Below are positions 45,442-54,257 of a stretch of DNA of 64,000 bases, in pieces. The position numbers were made by a program, and so were the translations under genes. Each line of letters starts with the position of its first letter. Positions within the stretch are counted from its first letter, which is position 1. A model generated the notes under the pieces. It saw nothing but the letters and a program-made list of their open reading frames with translations, searched no databases and was not told the DNA's origin. Source of the stretch: Serratia liquefaciens (GTDB lineage Bacteria > Pseudomonadota > Gammaproteobacteria > Enterobacterales > Enterobacteriaceae); the NCBI RefSeq assembly GCF_027594825.1, contig NZ_CP088930.1, positions 806,001-870,000 of the forward strand, written 5' to 3'.

Positions 45442-46164
45442 TCAGTTCTCGTTCGCCAGTCGGGCGCGCAGACGTTTGATCGCCTGGCTATGCAGTTGGC
45501 TGACGCGCGATTCCCCCACGTCCAGCACGGCGCCGATCTCTTTCAGGTTCAACTCTTCCTGGTAATACAGCGTCAGCACCATTTTTTCGCGTTCCGGCAA
45601 CGCCTCGATGGCCTCGATCACCCGTTGGCGCAGATTGCCCTCCAGCAGATGATGTAACGGATTGGCCTCTTCGTGCCCTTCCAGCAGCGGTTCCGCGCTT
45701 TCGCCGTGCTCTTCCCGCCATTCGTCGTAGGAGAAAAGCTGACTGTTATTGGTGTCCAACAGAATTTGACGGTACTCATCCAAAGGCAGGTTCAGCGTCT
45801 GCGCCACTTCCACTTCGCTGGCCGGTCTGCCGAGCCGCTGTTCCAACTGCCGCATCACCTGCGCCACTTCACGGGCATGGCGACGCACGCTGCGCGGCAC
45901 CCAGTCACGGCTGCGCAGCTCATCGAGCATGGCGCCGCGAATGCGTTGCACCGCATAGGTGGTAAAGGCGGTTCCCTGCAGGGCGTCATACCGCTCAACG
46001 GCGTTCAACAGCCCAATTCCGCCGGCCTGCAACAGATCGTCGAGCTCCACGCTGGCGGGCAACCTGACCTGCAGGCGCAACGCCTCGTGGCGCACTAACG
46101 GAACGTAGCGTAGCCAGAGAGAATTTTTGTCCATCACGCCTTCGGCGGTATACAGATCGCTCAC
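45442..46164 (-). CDS. fliA: flagellar sigma factor FliA (sigma-28)
   Basis: A 240-residue sigma factor of standard length. Region 2 includes RYVPLVRHEALRLQVRLPASVELDDLLQAGGIGLLNAVERYD and DWVPRSVRRHAREV; region 4 contains LNLKEIGAVLDVGESRVSQLHSQAIKRL (helix-turn-helix). It directs RNA polymerase to late flagellar promoters such as those seen for fliC and fliD in this window and is held inactive by FlgM. It is transcribed with fliZ. Confidence 0.96.
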   Translation of the reverse strand: MSDLYTAEGVMDKNSLWLRYVPLVRHEALRLQVRLPASVELDDLLQAGGIGLLNAVERYDALQGTAFTTYAVQRIRGAMLDELRSRDWVPRSVRRHAREVAQVMRQLEQRLGRPASEVEVAQTLNLPLDEYRQILLDTNNSQLFSYDEWREEHGESAEPLLEGHEEANPLHHLLEGNLRQRVIEAIEALPEREKMVLTLYYQEELNLKEIGAVLDVGESRVSQLHSQAIKRLRARLANEN

Positions 46165-46297
46165 TATGTCTAAAACCTGCGGATAAGAGAGTCAGCGCTA
46201 TTATCCGTAGGGGGCAAAATGCCAATCGGCTGAACAGTCGTACAAAACAGGCCTTATTTGCGCCATGCATTAGCTGAGCGGCGCGCGACCATAAAAA

Positions 46298-46321
46298 AAC
46301 CCCGCCGAGGCGGGGTTCTTT
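46298..46321 (-). terminator. terminator of fliC
   Basis: On the minus strand AACCCCGCC pairs with GGCGGGGTT and seven Ts follow; strong. Lies about 30 bases past fliC. Confidence 0.92.
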
Positions 46322-46348
46322 TGCGACAGGTTAATCGGGGAGAGTCGA

Positions 46349-47587
46349 TTAACGCAGCAGGGACAACACGTTCTGAGTAGACTGGTTAGCCTGTGCCAGA
46401 ACAGAGGTGCCAGCCTGTTGCAGGATGTTGGCACGGCTCATGTTAGACACTTCGGTCGCGTAGTCAGCATCTTGAATACGGGACTGAGAAGCAGACAGGT
46501 TGTTCACGGTGCTGTTCAGGTTGTTGATAACAGAATCGAAACGGTTCTGTACCGCACCCAGGGAAGAACGCAGACCGTCAACCTGAGACAGTGCTTTGTC
46601 CAGGGTTGCCAGTGGGTCAGCAGTTTTAGGCGTGGTGCTCATTTCAGCGCCTTTGGTTACTTTACCTGCGCTGTCTGCAGTGGCCTTGAAGTATTTGGCG
46701 TCTGCACCGGTACCTTCCTGGATCAGGTAAGATTTGCCGCCGTCATAGGATTTCAGACCAGTAGTGTCGCCCGTTGCAGTGACTTCTTCCTTAACGGTAG
46801 TGGCAGCAGCCGTATCGGTCAAACCAGTGGTTTCTGCTGCTGCGATAGCAGTGATGTCACCAGAAGTTTTGTCGATGGTAGCTTTGTAGTTCTTGCCATC
46901 GGTACCTACAGCGTAAATGTCACCAGTGGTGTTGTCTTTAAGGTAGCTGGCTGGTGCAGCACCGTTAGCCTGTTTGTTGGTGGTGTTGGTGATAGTCAGA
47001 TCTTTACCGGTTGCAATGGTAGTTACTGCACCGCCAACTTTAGTGGTATCAACACCGTCTGCCACGCTGAACTTGTCCAGGCCCAGAGTTTTAGAGTTGA
47101 TGTTTTTCAGATCGATCTGAATGGTTTCGTTGTCGTTGGCACCAACCTGAATAGTCAGCTTCTGGTCGCCGCTCAGTACTTTCACGCCGTTGAAGTCGGT
47201 TTGTTCAGAGATACGGTTGATCTCAGCCAGACGTTCGCCGATTTCGTCCTGGATGGATTTCAGATCGCTTGAAGAGTTAGAACCGTTCTGGGACTGTACG
47301 GTCAGACGACGGATGTTCTGCAGGTTGTCGTTGACTTCGTTCAGTGCGCCTTCAGTGGTCTGCGCCAGAGAGATACCGTCGTTGGCGTTACGGGAAGCCT
47401 GAGTCAGGCCTTTGATGTTAGCGGTGAAACGGTTAGAGATCGCCTGACCCGCAGCATCGTCCTTAGCGCTGTTGATACGCAGACCGGAAGACAGACGCTC
47501 GATCGCAGTACCCAAAGAAGACTGTGATTTGTTCAGGTTGTTCTGCGCCATCAGCGACAGGCTGTTGGTATTAATTACTTGTGCCAT
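46349..47587 (-). CDS. fliC: flagellin FliC
   Basis: A 412-residue flagellin. The conserved N-terminal D0/D1 part (MAQVINTNSLSLMAQNNLNKSQSSL, LRINSAKDDAAGQAISNRF, SLAQTTEGALNEVNDNLQN) and the C-terminal part (RIQDADYATEVSNMSRANI, QNVLSLLR) are intact. The variable middle, about residues 180-330, is short and rich in Thr, Ala and Lys, so the filament's surface domain is small. No cysteine is present, as usual. A sigma-28 promoter lies about 95 bases upstream; fliD is divergent. Confidence 0.96.
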   Translation of the reverse strand: MAQVINTNSLSLMAQNNLNKSQSSLGTAIERLSSGLRINSAKDDAAGQAISNRFTANIKGLTQASRNANDGISLAQTTEGALNEVNDNLQNIRRLTVQSQNGSNSSSDLKSIQDEIGERLAEINRISEQTDFNGVKVLSGDQKLTIQVGANDNETIQIDLKNINSKTLGLDKFSVADGVDTTKVGGAVTTIATGKDLTITNTTNKQANGAAPASYLKDNTTGDIYAVGTDGKNYKATIDKTSGDITAIAAAETTGLTDTAAATTVKEEVTATGDTTGLKSYDGGKSYLIQEGTGADAKYFKATADSAGKVTKGAEMSTTPKTADPLATLDKALSQVDGLRSSLGAVQNRFDSVINNLNSTVNNLSASQSRIQDADYATEVSNMSRANILQQAGTSVLAQANQSTQNVLSLLR

Positions 47588-47609
47588 TGTATGCTTTCCT
47601 TACGTGTCA

Positions 47610-47626
47610 GTTGCGATCTTCGCAAC
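47610..47626 (-). other. hairpin in the fliC leader
   Basis: GTTGCGA and TCGCAAC form a seven-pair stem with a three-base loop in the predicted fliC 5' leader. It may stabilise or regulate the message; untested. Confidence 0.45.
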
Positions 47627-47680
47627 GTAGTTAAAAGGTTCGGGCTGCTTTGCCCACGGCGTCAACCACCGTCCCATCAG

Positions 47681-47707
47681 GTATCGGCCCTCCCCCTGCA
47701 ACCTTTA
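47681..47707 (-). promoter_or_regulatory. sigma-28 promoter of fliC
   Basis: The minus strand reads TAAAGGTT, an 11-base spacer, then GCCGATAC. This is one mismatch in the -10 element (consensus GCCGATAA) and a good -35. Confidence 0.9.
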
Positions 47708-47800
47708 GAAATTTTTTGTTTTTTTTTCGCTTTGCCGCAATGGCAGAAATAACGCGGTTTTTCCTTCCTCTATTGCGCCATCGGTTTTTAAACTTTTCGG

Positions 47801-47827
47801 TAAACTTTTTCTCCGCTGGGCCGATAA
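47801..47827 (+). promoter_or_regulatory. sigma-28 promoter of fliDST
   Basis: TAAACTTT, an 11-base spacer and a perfect GCCGATAA stand about 42 bases before the fliD ATG. It does not overlap the fliC promoter. Confidence 0.93.
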
Positions 47828-47868
47828 ACGCGTAAAGCGAATAAAGTCATTATTAAGGAGAATTACGA

Positions 47869-49266
47869 ATGGCATCGATCAGTTCATTAGGCATCGGCTC
47901 AGGACTCGACCTCAACGGCTTGCTGGACAAGCTAAGCAAAGCGGAACAGCAGCGTCTGACCCCGTACACTACCCAGCAGACCAGCTATAACGCCCAGTTG
48001 ACCGCCTACGGCACGTTAAAAGGTTCGCTGGAAAAGTTCGATAACCTCAGCAAAGAGCTGGCGAAACCGACGTTTTTCAATAACACCACCGCCAGCAAAC
48101 ACGATCAGTTTGCCATCACCACCACCGACAAGGCCGTGGCGGGCAACTACATTGTCGAAGTTCAAAAACTGGCTCAACCGCAAACGTTAACCACTCAGGC
48201 GTCGATTACCAATCAGACGGAAAAACTCGGCACGCCCGGCAGCAGTGACCGCTCAATCACCATCACCGCAGGGGATCCACAGAAAGAAGTGAAGATCCCA
48301 CTGACCGATGATCAAACCTCGCTGGTGGAAATGCGTGATGCAATTAACAATGCTAAAGCCGGCGTCAACGCCAGCATCATGCGGGTGGGCGACAACGACT
48401 ACCAATTGGCGATCAGCTCCACGGCCACCGGCGAGAAAAACACCGTTTCGGTGCAGGTCAATAATGACGATAAGTTAGGCGCTATCCTCAATTACGACGC
48501 CACCGCCAAAAGCAACGCAATGAAGCAAACCGTGGCCGGTCAGGATGCCGAAGTCTTGGTTAACGGCACGAAAATCAAGCGCAGCACCAACTCGATTGCC
48601 GATGCCCTGCAGGGCGTGACCATCGATCTGAAAACCGTCACCAAAAAAGATGAACCGCAGAACCTGGTGATCAGCACCGACAAAACCGGCACCGCCGACA
48701 AAATCAAAGACTGGGTCGACAACTATAACTCGCTGCTGGATACCTTTAACTCGCTGACCAAATATACCCCGGTCAAAACCGGCGAGGCGCAGAATGCCAA
48801 AAACGGCGCACTGCTGGGGGATAACACCCTGCGCGGTATCCAGTCATCGATTAAAAGTGCGCTCAGCGGCGCGCAGGACAACCCGGAGCTGAAGGGGCTG
48901 GGTAACCTGGGGATCACCACCAACACCAAAACCGGCAAGCTGGAGATCGACAGCACCAAGCTCAACAAAGCCATCGATGAAAAACCGGAACAGGTTGCCA
49001 ACTTCTTCGCCGGCAACGGCAAAGATACCGGCATGGCCACCGAGATCCACAATGAGATCCAAAGCTACATCAAGGCCGGCGGCATCATTGAGAACTCGAC
49101 CAAAAGCATCAATACCAGCCTTGACCGCCTGAACAGCAAGATCACCACCGTGACGGCCAGCATTCAAAGCACTATCGATCGCTATAAACAACAATTCGTC
49201 CAACTGGATACCATGATGTCCAAGCTGAGTGGCACCGGTGATTATTTAAAACAACAGTTCAAGTAA
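47869..49266 (+). CDS. fliD: flagellar filament cap FliD
   Basis: A 465-residue hook-associated protein 2, which caps the filament and helps flagellin fold at the tip. The N-terminus ASISSLGIGSGLDLNGLLDKL is the family hallmark, and the C-terminal coiled coil contains KITTVTASIQSTIDRYKQQFVQLDTMMSKLS. Size fits E. coli (468). A good AAGGAG site precedes the ATG. First gene of fliDST, divergent from fliC. Confidence 0.96.
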   Translation: MASISSLGIGSGLDLNGLLDKLSKAEQQRLTPYTTQQTSYNAQLTAYGTLKGSLEKFDNLSKELAKPTFFNNTTASKHDQFAITTTDKAVAGNYIVEVQKLAQPQTLTTQASITNQTEKLGTPGSSDRSITITAGDPQKEVKIPLTDDQTSLVEMRDAINNAKAGVNASIMRVGDNDYQLAISSTATGEKNTVSVQVNNDDKLGAILNYDATAKSNAMKQTVAGQDAEVLVNGTKIKRSTNSIADALQGVTIDLKTVTKKDEPQNLVISTDKTGTADKIKDWVDNYNSLLDTFNSLTKYTPVKTGEAQNAKNGALLGDNTLRGIQSSIKSALSGAQDNPELKGLGNLGITTNTKTGKLEIDSTKLNKAIDEKPEQVANFFAGNGKDTGMATEIHNEIQSYIKAGGIIENSTKSINTSLDRLNSKITTVTASIQSTIDRYKQQFVQLDTMMSKLSGTGDYLKQQFK

Positions 49267-49293
49267 GAACTTTTTAACCAGGTAAAAAATCAC

Positions 49294-49704
49294 ATGTATA
49301 ACCGTAGCGGAACTCAGGCCTACGCCCAGGTCAGTCTGGAAAGTGGCGTAATGAGCGCCAGCCCGCACCAGTTAATCGTGATGCTGTTCGACGGGGCGCT
49401 TAGCGCCCTGTTACGCGCACGGATACTGATGAATCAGGGTGATATCGCCGGCAAAGGACTGGCTCTGTCAAAGGCCATCAATATTATCGATAACGGCCTG
49501 AAAAGCGGTCTCGACCACCAGCAGGGCGGTGAAATGGCCGATAACCTGGCGGCGCTGTATGACTACATGAAACGGCGTCTGATGCAGGCCAATTTGCACA
49601 ATGATGAAGCGGCAATCTCCGAAGTAGTGAAGCTGCTGGAAAATATTGCTGACGCCTGGCGCCAGATTGGCCCCAACTATCACCCTACTCAGGACGCCGT
49701 GTAA
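49294..49704 (+). CDS. fliS: flagellin export chaperone FliS
   Basis: A 136-residue all-helical chaperone that binds the C-terminus of flagellin and delivers it to the export gate. The family opening [28 protein letters not shown] is complete. It starts 27 bases after fliD, and its stop overlaps the fliT start. Length matches E. coli FliS (136). Confidence 0.96.
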   Translation: MYNRSGTQAYAQVSLESGVMSASPHQLIVMLFDGALSALLRARILMNQGDIAGKGLALSKAINIIDNGLKSGLDHQQGGEMADNLAALYDYMKRRLMQANLHNDEAAISEVVKLLENIADAWRQIGPNYHPTQDAV

Positions 49705-50072
49705 TGGAACGTCAACAACAGCTGTTAGCCGCCTATCAGCAGGTGTATAGCCTGAGTAGCCAGATGATCGTTCTGGCACAGACGGAAAGATGGGAAGACC
49801 TGGTCGAGCTGGAACTGTCCTACGTGACGGCGGTGGAAAGAACCGCCGCTTTTACTGGCCAGGCCGGTCCTTCAATGGCGTTACAGGAATTGCTGCGCAA
49901 TAAGCTGCAGCAAATCCTCGACAACGAGACCGAGCTAAAACGTCTGCTGCAGCAACGCATGGATCAATTGAAAGAATTAATCGGCCAGTCGACGCGCCAA
50001 AACGTGGTTAACAGCACTTACGGCCAGTTTCACGATCGCGCCCTGTTGCTGGGAGATCCGCAAATCAGATAA
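49704..50072 (+). CDS. fliT: flagellar chaperone FliT
   Basis: A 122-residue helical chaperone for FliD; FliT also restrains FlhDC. The protein is glutamine- and leucine-rich and contains [18 protein letters not shown], typical of FliT, and ends with [13 protein letters not shown]. It overlaps fliS by one base (TAATG), so both are translated together. Length fits E. coli FliT (121). Confidence 0.92.
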   Translation: MERQQQLLAAYQQVYSLSSQMIVLAQTERWEDLVELELSYVTAVERTAAFTGQAGPSMALQELLRNKLQQILDNETELKRLLQQRMDQLKELIGQSTRQNVVNSTYGQFHDRALLLGDPQIR

Positions 50073-50383
50073 GCTCGCAGCAATAACGGCAACAATGGAA
50101 TAGATAGCAGCATGCACTATTATTCCCCGGTTAAGTCAGAATATTAATCCATGCCATTTGAATTATTCAGATATTGGGTAATTAGAGAAAATGTGCAATT
50201 CGAGCCTTGCTCTCACTTTAATGGATAAATACCACTCCGACACGGACGTTTTCTGTTCAGCAGGAAATTGATTTTTGATAGATAAAACACGCTGTTGTGT
50301 TTCACAACCTATGGAAAGATGTTGCTCCAACGCCAATCAAAGCGTAAAGATATTCATAGATAATGGCTGCGAAATGAATATCG
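50073..50383. other. A+T-rich intergenic region after fliT
   Basis: About 310 bases without a supported gene. It marks the left border of the accessory pocket in the flagellar locus and must contain the promoter of the AraC-type gene. I see no clear terminator for fliDST. Confidence 0.5.
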
Positions 50384-51250
50384 ATGGAACGTACAATTAA
50401 TCTTTGTCCAGGAATTGGTGCATCGGCACACATCATTCAGCATACTGAATTATTATTTCCTTCAGTCTATTTTGAACAACCGCACTTGTACCTGGTGCAG
50501 CAAGGCCACAAACGCGTACGCTGGCAACAGCGTGAAGTGGTGGCTCATGCGGGCGAGCTGTTGATTATCGATGGGGGCCAAACCGTGGATATTATCAACG
50601 AACTCTCTGAGGACGGGGTATTCAGCTGTCAGCTATTGACCTGCGACCCGCAGTTGCTCACCGTACCGCCGCCCCAGGTTGAAAGCACGGCCCCGACTCC
50701 CTTTGACGCGGTGATGGCATTATGCAATCTGCCCTGCGCGCTGATGCACAGTTTTGAGACCACCAGCCTGGCGCTGGCGCTCAAGCATCGTTTTCCCACG
50801 GTCATCATCCGCCATAAAATGCTGGAAATTCTGCTGTGGTTAAAACAATTCAATATCAGCTTTATTCATAACGAAGCCAGGAATTTAACCCAACGGGTAC
50901 GCCGCTGTCTGGCCACCGATCCGCACAATATCTGGACGGCGGCCGAAGTCGCCGAAACCTTGTCAATGAGCGAGGTGGTGCTGCGACGCAAGCTGTCGGC
51001 GGAAAATACCGCGCTGCGTAATCTAATGATCGACGTACGCATGAGCAGCGCGCTGGCCCTGCTGCAATCTACCGATTGGCCGATATCGGCGATCGCCCAG
51101 CACGTGGGGTATGAAAGCGCTTCGCGGTTTGCCGAGCGCTTTCGCAAACGCTTCGGCTTTGCGCCCACCGCCATTCGCGGACATCAGCGGGCCATGGAAC
51201 CCATGGCCATTCGCCCCGATCATTTCAGCATGATGCAAGCCCCGGAGTGA
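50384..51250 (+). CDS. AraC-family transcriptional regulator
   Basis: A 288-residue regulator. The C-terminal ~100 residues form the double helix-turn-helix of the AraC family: WTAAEVAETLSMSEVVLRRKL for the first and WPISAIAQHVGYESASRFAERFRKRFGFAPTAIRG for the second. The N-terminal half has a cupin-like segment (HLYLVQQGHKRVRWQQREVVAHAGELLIIDGG) that should bind a ligand or partner. The ATG at 50384 lacks a strong Shine-Dalgarno. Targets unknown; its location between fliT and fliE is not conserved in E. coli. Confidence 0.85.
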   Translation: MERTINLCPGIGASAHIIQHTELLFPSVYFEQPHLYLVQQGHKRVRWQQREVVAHAGELLIIDGGQTVDIINELSEDGVFSCQLLTCDPQLLTVPPPQVESTAPTPFDAVMALCNLPCALMHSFETTSLALALKHRFPTVIIRHKMLEILLWLKQFNISFIHNEARNLTQRVRRCLATDPHNIWTAAEVAETLSMSEVVLRRKLSAENTALRNLMIDVRMSSALALLQSTDWPISAIAQHVGYESASRFAERFRKRFGFAPTAIRGHQRAMEPMAIRPDHFSMMQAPE

Positions 51251-51373
51251 TGGCTTCCGGCGTTAATTAAATCATTGAACAATGAAACTGTGGTTTATAC
51301 CGGCAATATTGGCGCAAAACAGGCGGGTGGGATAGCATCGGCGAGCATTCGGGTCATCAGAAGTGAATAAACC

Positions 51374-51481
51374 ATGCTCAACGAAAAACTGCTATTTTCC
51401 CTTGCGGTGCTGCTACTCGGCATATGGTTGCTGGGCCTGACGTACGAAGAAGACGCCATGCGGATGCTGGCGGGAAAATAA
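51374..51481 (+). CDS. predicted 35-aa single-pass membrane protein
   Basis: A short frame with a convincing transmembrane segment (LLFSLAVLLLGIWLLGL) and a charged C-terminal tail (TYEEDAMRMLAGK). The ribosome-binding site is weak. A long bidirectional hairpin follows at once, and a second small membrane protein converges from the other side. I cannot name a family. Confidence 0.4.
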   Translation: MLNEKLLFSLAVLLLGIWLLGLTYEEDAMRMLAGK

Positions 51482-51510
51482 ATCTGCAGGCCACAGCCGT
51501 GGCCCAGATT
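51481..51510. terminator. bidirectional hairpin between two small genes
   Basis: AATCTG and GGCCAC pair with GTGGCC and CAGATT around AGCC (with a two-base bulge), followed by ATTTT. It suits termination of both converging frames. Confidence 0.7.
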
Positions 51511-51513
51511 ATT

Positions 51514-51609
51514 TTAGCTTTGCTTAATTAAAACGCTTATTAATACCACCAGAACGATCAGGATTAAAATACTTACCCCTTTCCATCTGCGTTCACTTTT
51601 GCTGCTCAT
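51514..51609 (-). CDS. predicted 31-aa basic membrane protein
   Basis: The frame starts with a basic soluble stretch (MSSKSERRWKG) and continues with a long hydrophobic helix (VSILILIVLVVLISVLI) ending KQS. This positive-inside topology is what one expects of real small membrane proteins. GGATAAG stands just before the ATG. It lies between the AraC- and LysR-type genes. Confidence 0.45.
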   Translation of the reverse strand: MSSKSERRWKGVSILILIVLVVLISVLIKQS

Positions 51610-51740
51610 TTTCTTATCCGGTAATTGAAAAACCTTAACCCGGAAATTATACCCCCGCATCCTGTGCAGCAATGTGAGTTAAACCGGGGTTTCTGCCCTG
51701 CTACTCCAGCGATTGACGTTCCCGACCAGGCGACCAAAAC

Positions 51741-52670
51741 TCAAGATTGAATAACGGCAGGCGCAATCTGCGCCAATCGGGCCGGGAGTCGCGCAAGCAA
51801 ATGGTCTACCGCCAGCCTGATTTTCAAGGGCTGGTAAGTGCGGCGAGGCCAGACGGCGTTAACCGGAAAATCAACGCTGGCGCAGTCGCGCATCAGCGCC
51901 ATCAGCCGCCCCTCGACAAGGTGTTCGCGGGCCAGCCAATAAGGCAGCCAAACCACGCCGGCCCCGCTGACGGCGGCGTTGGTGATGGCTTGCATATCGT
52001 CCATCAGGATCCTGGCCGCTGGCCGTATCTCCTGCTGGCTGCCATCGGCATCCCTGAGTAGCCACCTCTGGACCATGCCGGCGCGCAAGTAACCTACCGC
52101 CTGATGCTGGCCAAGTTCCTGCAGCGAGTGCGGCTCACCGCAACGCTGCAAATAGGCCGGTGACGCACAGAATGTCATGCCGTGCTGGCCGAGCCGTCGA
52201 CCAATCAGGCTGCTGCTGTCGGGCAAATCGCCGATACGAATGGCCAGATCGAACCCCTCTTCAATCAAATCCACCGTTCGATCGCTGAAGGAAAGTTCCA
52301 GCGTCAGCTGCGGGTGCTGTAACGCCAATTCCGTCAGCAGCGGCGCAATGCACAGGTGGCCGAACAGTACCGGCATCGACACCCGCAGCCGCCCGCTGGC
52401 CTGGACCTTACCGCTCTCCAACAAGGTTTCAGCGCTGTTGATGGTCGCCAACGCCTGCCGACAATGCTCATAGAACAGCACCCCTTCATCCGTCAGGCTT
52501 TGGCTGCGCGTAGTCCGCACAAACAGCATCACCCCGAGCCGCTGTTCCAGCCGCGAAATGATTTTGCTGACGGCGGAACGGGTCAGGTGCAGTTTTTCTG
52601 CGGCATTGGCAAAGCTGCCGGCTTCCGCCACGGCAACGAATATCGGTATTCCGCTTAGTTCACTTCGCAT
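51741..52670 (-). CDS. LysR-family transcriptional regulator
   Basis: A 309-residue LysR protein. The winged helix reads IPIFVAVAEAGSFANAAEKLHLTRSAVSKIISRLEQRLG at residues 8-46, followed by the effector domain (LRVSMPVLFGHLCIAPLL, FDLAIRIGDLPDSS), like regulators of flavin reductases and efflux genes. It is divergent from the flavodoxin-fold oxidoreductase gene 145 bases away, which it probably controls, as is common for LysR pairs. Confidence 0.88.
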   Translation of the reverse strand: MRSELSGIPIFVAVAEAGSFANAAEKLHLTRSAVSKIISRLEQRLGVMLFVRTTRSQSLTDEGVLFYEHCRQALATINSAETLLESGKVQASGRLRVSMPVLFGHLCIAPLLTELALQHPQLTLELSFSDRTVDLIEEGFDLAIRIGDLPDSSSLIGRRLGQHGMTFCASPAYLQRCGEPHSLQELGQHQAVGYLRAGMVQRWLLRDADGSQQEIRPAARILMDDMQAITNAAVSGAGVVWLPYWLAREHLVEGRLMALMRDCASVDFPVNAVWPRRTYQPLKIRLAVDHLLARLPARLAQIAPAVIQS

Positions 52671-52815
52671 TCTATTGCGTCCACACAGGAATCAATGATG
52701 TGAAACACTATCACCACTGGTGAATATTCAGCAATGCTACCATGCATTATCTCGAATGCCACCGCGGCGAAACGGCTGCTGCATGGCTGTCCAACACAAT
52801 CATAAGGAAAATTTT

Positions 52816-53415
52816 ATGCACTCAATATTGGTACTCAAATCCAGCATTATGGGCGACCAATCCCACACCAATGGGCTGATCGACACCTTTTTGAGCGAAC
52901 GCCGCGCCCGGGGGCTGCAGGATAACGTCGTGGTGCGTGACCTGGTGGATCTTAACCTGCCGGTGCTGGACGCTGAACTGTTCAGCGCTTTACGCGGCGG
53001 TGAAAACCCAAGCCAGCGGGCCAGAGCGGTGGTGGCACTTTCCGACCAATTAATCGCCGAACTCAAAGCCAGCGATCTGCTGGTGATAGGTGCGCCAATG
53101 TACAACCACAACGTGCCGACGCATCTGAAGAATTGGTTTGATTTGGTGGCGCGGGCGCGAGTGACGTTCAACTATACCGCGACCTACCCGATGGGGCTGG
53201 TTGAGGGCGTGCGCGCCCTGGTATTCAGTTCGCGTGGCGGCGTACACGTCGGCAGCGAAACCGATGCGGTCACCCCCTACCTGCGTTCAGTGCTGGGTTT
53301 GATGGGCATCAAGGAAGTGCAATTCGTGTATGCCGAAGGTCTGGATATGAAACCTCATGGCCGGGACAGCGGCCTGGCAGCTGCGCGTCATCAAATTGTT
53401 GAACTGTTTTCCTGA
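52816..53415 (+). CDS. FMN-dependent NADH oxidoreductase, azoreductase (AzoR) family
   Basis: A 199-residue flavodoxin-like enzyme. It opens with a variant FMN-phosphate loop (LVLKSSIMGDQSHTNGL), and holds the AzoR motif LVIGAPMYNHNVPTHLKNWFDLVARARVTFNYT and SSRGGVHV. Such enzymes reduce quinones and azo dyes with NADH and protect from electrophiles. ATG 52816 has AAGGA eight bases upstream; an earlier ATG at 52720 lies in the promoter region of the divergent LysR gene. Regulation by that LysR protein is likely. Confidence 0.88.
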   Translation: MHSILVLKSSIMGDQSHTNGLIDTFLSERRARGLQDNVVVRDLVDLNLPVLDAELFSALRGGENPSQRARAVVALSDQLIAELKASDLLVIGAPMYNHNVPTHLKNWFDLVARARVTFNYTATYPMGLVEGVRALVFSSRGGVHVGSETDAVTPYLRSVLGLMGIKEVQFVYAEGLDMKPHGRDSGLAAARHQIVELFS

Positions 53416-53436
53416 AGCGCAGACCCGTCTCATTCT

Positions 53437-53454
53437 GGCCTCGGGTACGAGGCC
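53437..53454. terminator. hairpin between azoR-like gene and fliE
   Basis: GGCCTCG pairs with CGAGGCC around GGTA; TGTCTC follows. It lies between converging genes and may terminate both weakly. Confidence 0.45.
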
Positions 53455-53461
53455 TGTCTCA

Positions 53462-53776
53462 TCACACCGGCATATTCATCACTTCTTGATAAGCAGAAAC
53501 CAGCTTATTACGCACCTGTACCCCTAACTGCAGCGAGATGGACGACTTTTGCAGATCGACCATCACGTCATTGAGGCTGATGCCCGGCGCACCGACTTCG
53601 AAATCCTGTGCCTGTTTGCGCGCAGCCTGCTGGGTATCGCTGATCTTGCCGATCGCCGCCTTCAACTCACTGGCAAAACTGACGCCCTGCGCGGATGCGC
53701 CTTGCCCCATCTGCCCTGCCTGAATCGCCGTGGCCTGCAACTGCTGCAAAACCCCTTCAATACCCTGAATTGCCAT
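53462..53776 (-). CDS. fliE: flagellar MS-ring/rod junction protein FliE
   Basis: A 104-residue protein, the exact length of E. coli FliE. It begins [19 protein letters not shown] and contains [24 protein letters not shown] and [32 protein letters not shown], the last being the family signature. FliE links the MS ring to the rod and is exported early. A longer in-frame start at 53842 is rejected because it has no support. It is transcribed alone, divergent from fliF. Confidence 0.95.
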   Translation of the reverse strand: MAIQGIEGVLQQLQATAIQAGQMGQGASAQGVSFASELKAAIGKISDTQQAARKQAQDFEVGAPGISLNDVMVDLQKSSISLQLGVQVRNKLVSAYQEVMNMPV

Positions 53777-54257
53777 TATGACCTCAATAAAAACGCTGTT
53801 GCCGGACGTTGTTGCATCAGGCACTACTTTGATGCTGAACACCCTAACACAGCATTTTCATCCTAAAGCGGCTAATTAACTGCAAAAAACCCGGCTTATC
53901 GGGCCATCGAAATCGGCCCCAAGGGCGAATAATACCATGCCCAGAAATGGGAGCGCCGCTATACCCGTCGCTTTTCAAGTTGCAGCGTTGTTGTCTGCCC
54001 GCGCTCATCCCAATGACTGTAGGGGGCGAATAAATTCGCCCCGATTAACTCAGGCGCTGCATGCTGCGCCCCTACAAGACCGAGGGATGTGCGAGCGGGT
54101 CGCCTGGCAGCAACTTGAAAGGCATAGGGTATATTTATATGTGTATCAGGGAGTCTGTTTTGTCACACAACGCTAACCACACCGTTCATCAGCCTGGCAG
54201 GGAGCTACGCCGTGGCCCGCACCGGATCCTGAGCGTCATTGAAGGACTCGGGCTAAA
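53777..54257. other. fliE/fliF divergent control region
   Basis: A 481-base region that must hold FlhDC-dependent promoters for fliE and for fliFGHIJK. A palindromic repeat occupies 53961-54132 in its centre, leaving about 184 bases on the fliE side and 125 on the fliF side. I could not place FlhDC boxes with confidence. Confidence 0.6.
53961..54132. repeat. MITE-like palindromic repeat, copy B
   Basis: The inverted ends are ATACCCGTCG...TTTTCAAGTTGC and GCAACTTGAAAGGC...GGGTAT. In the middle a 59-base module (54018-54076) is bounded by TGTAGGGG/CCCCTACA and holds GCGAATAAATTCGC and GCGCTGCATGCTGCGC. The module is the same as in copy A but reversed. Confidence 0.78.

Noticed and set aside
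53777..54257. FlhDC boxes for fliE and fliF
   Set aside because: The FlhDC motif is too degenerate for me to place by eye.
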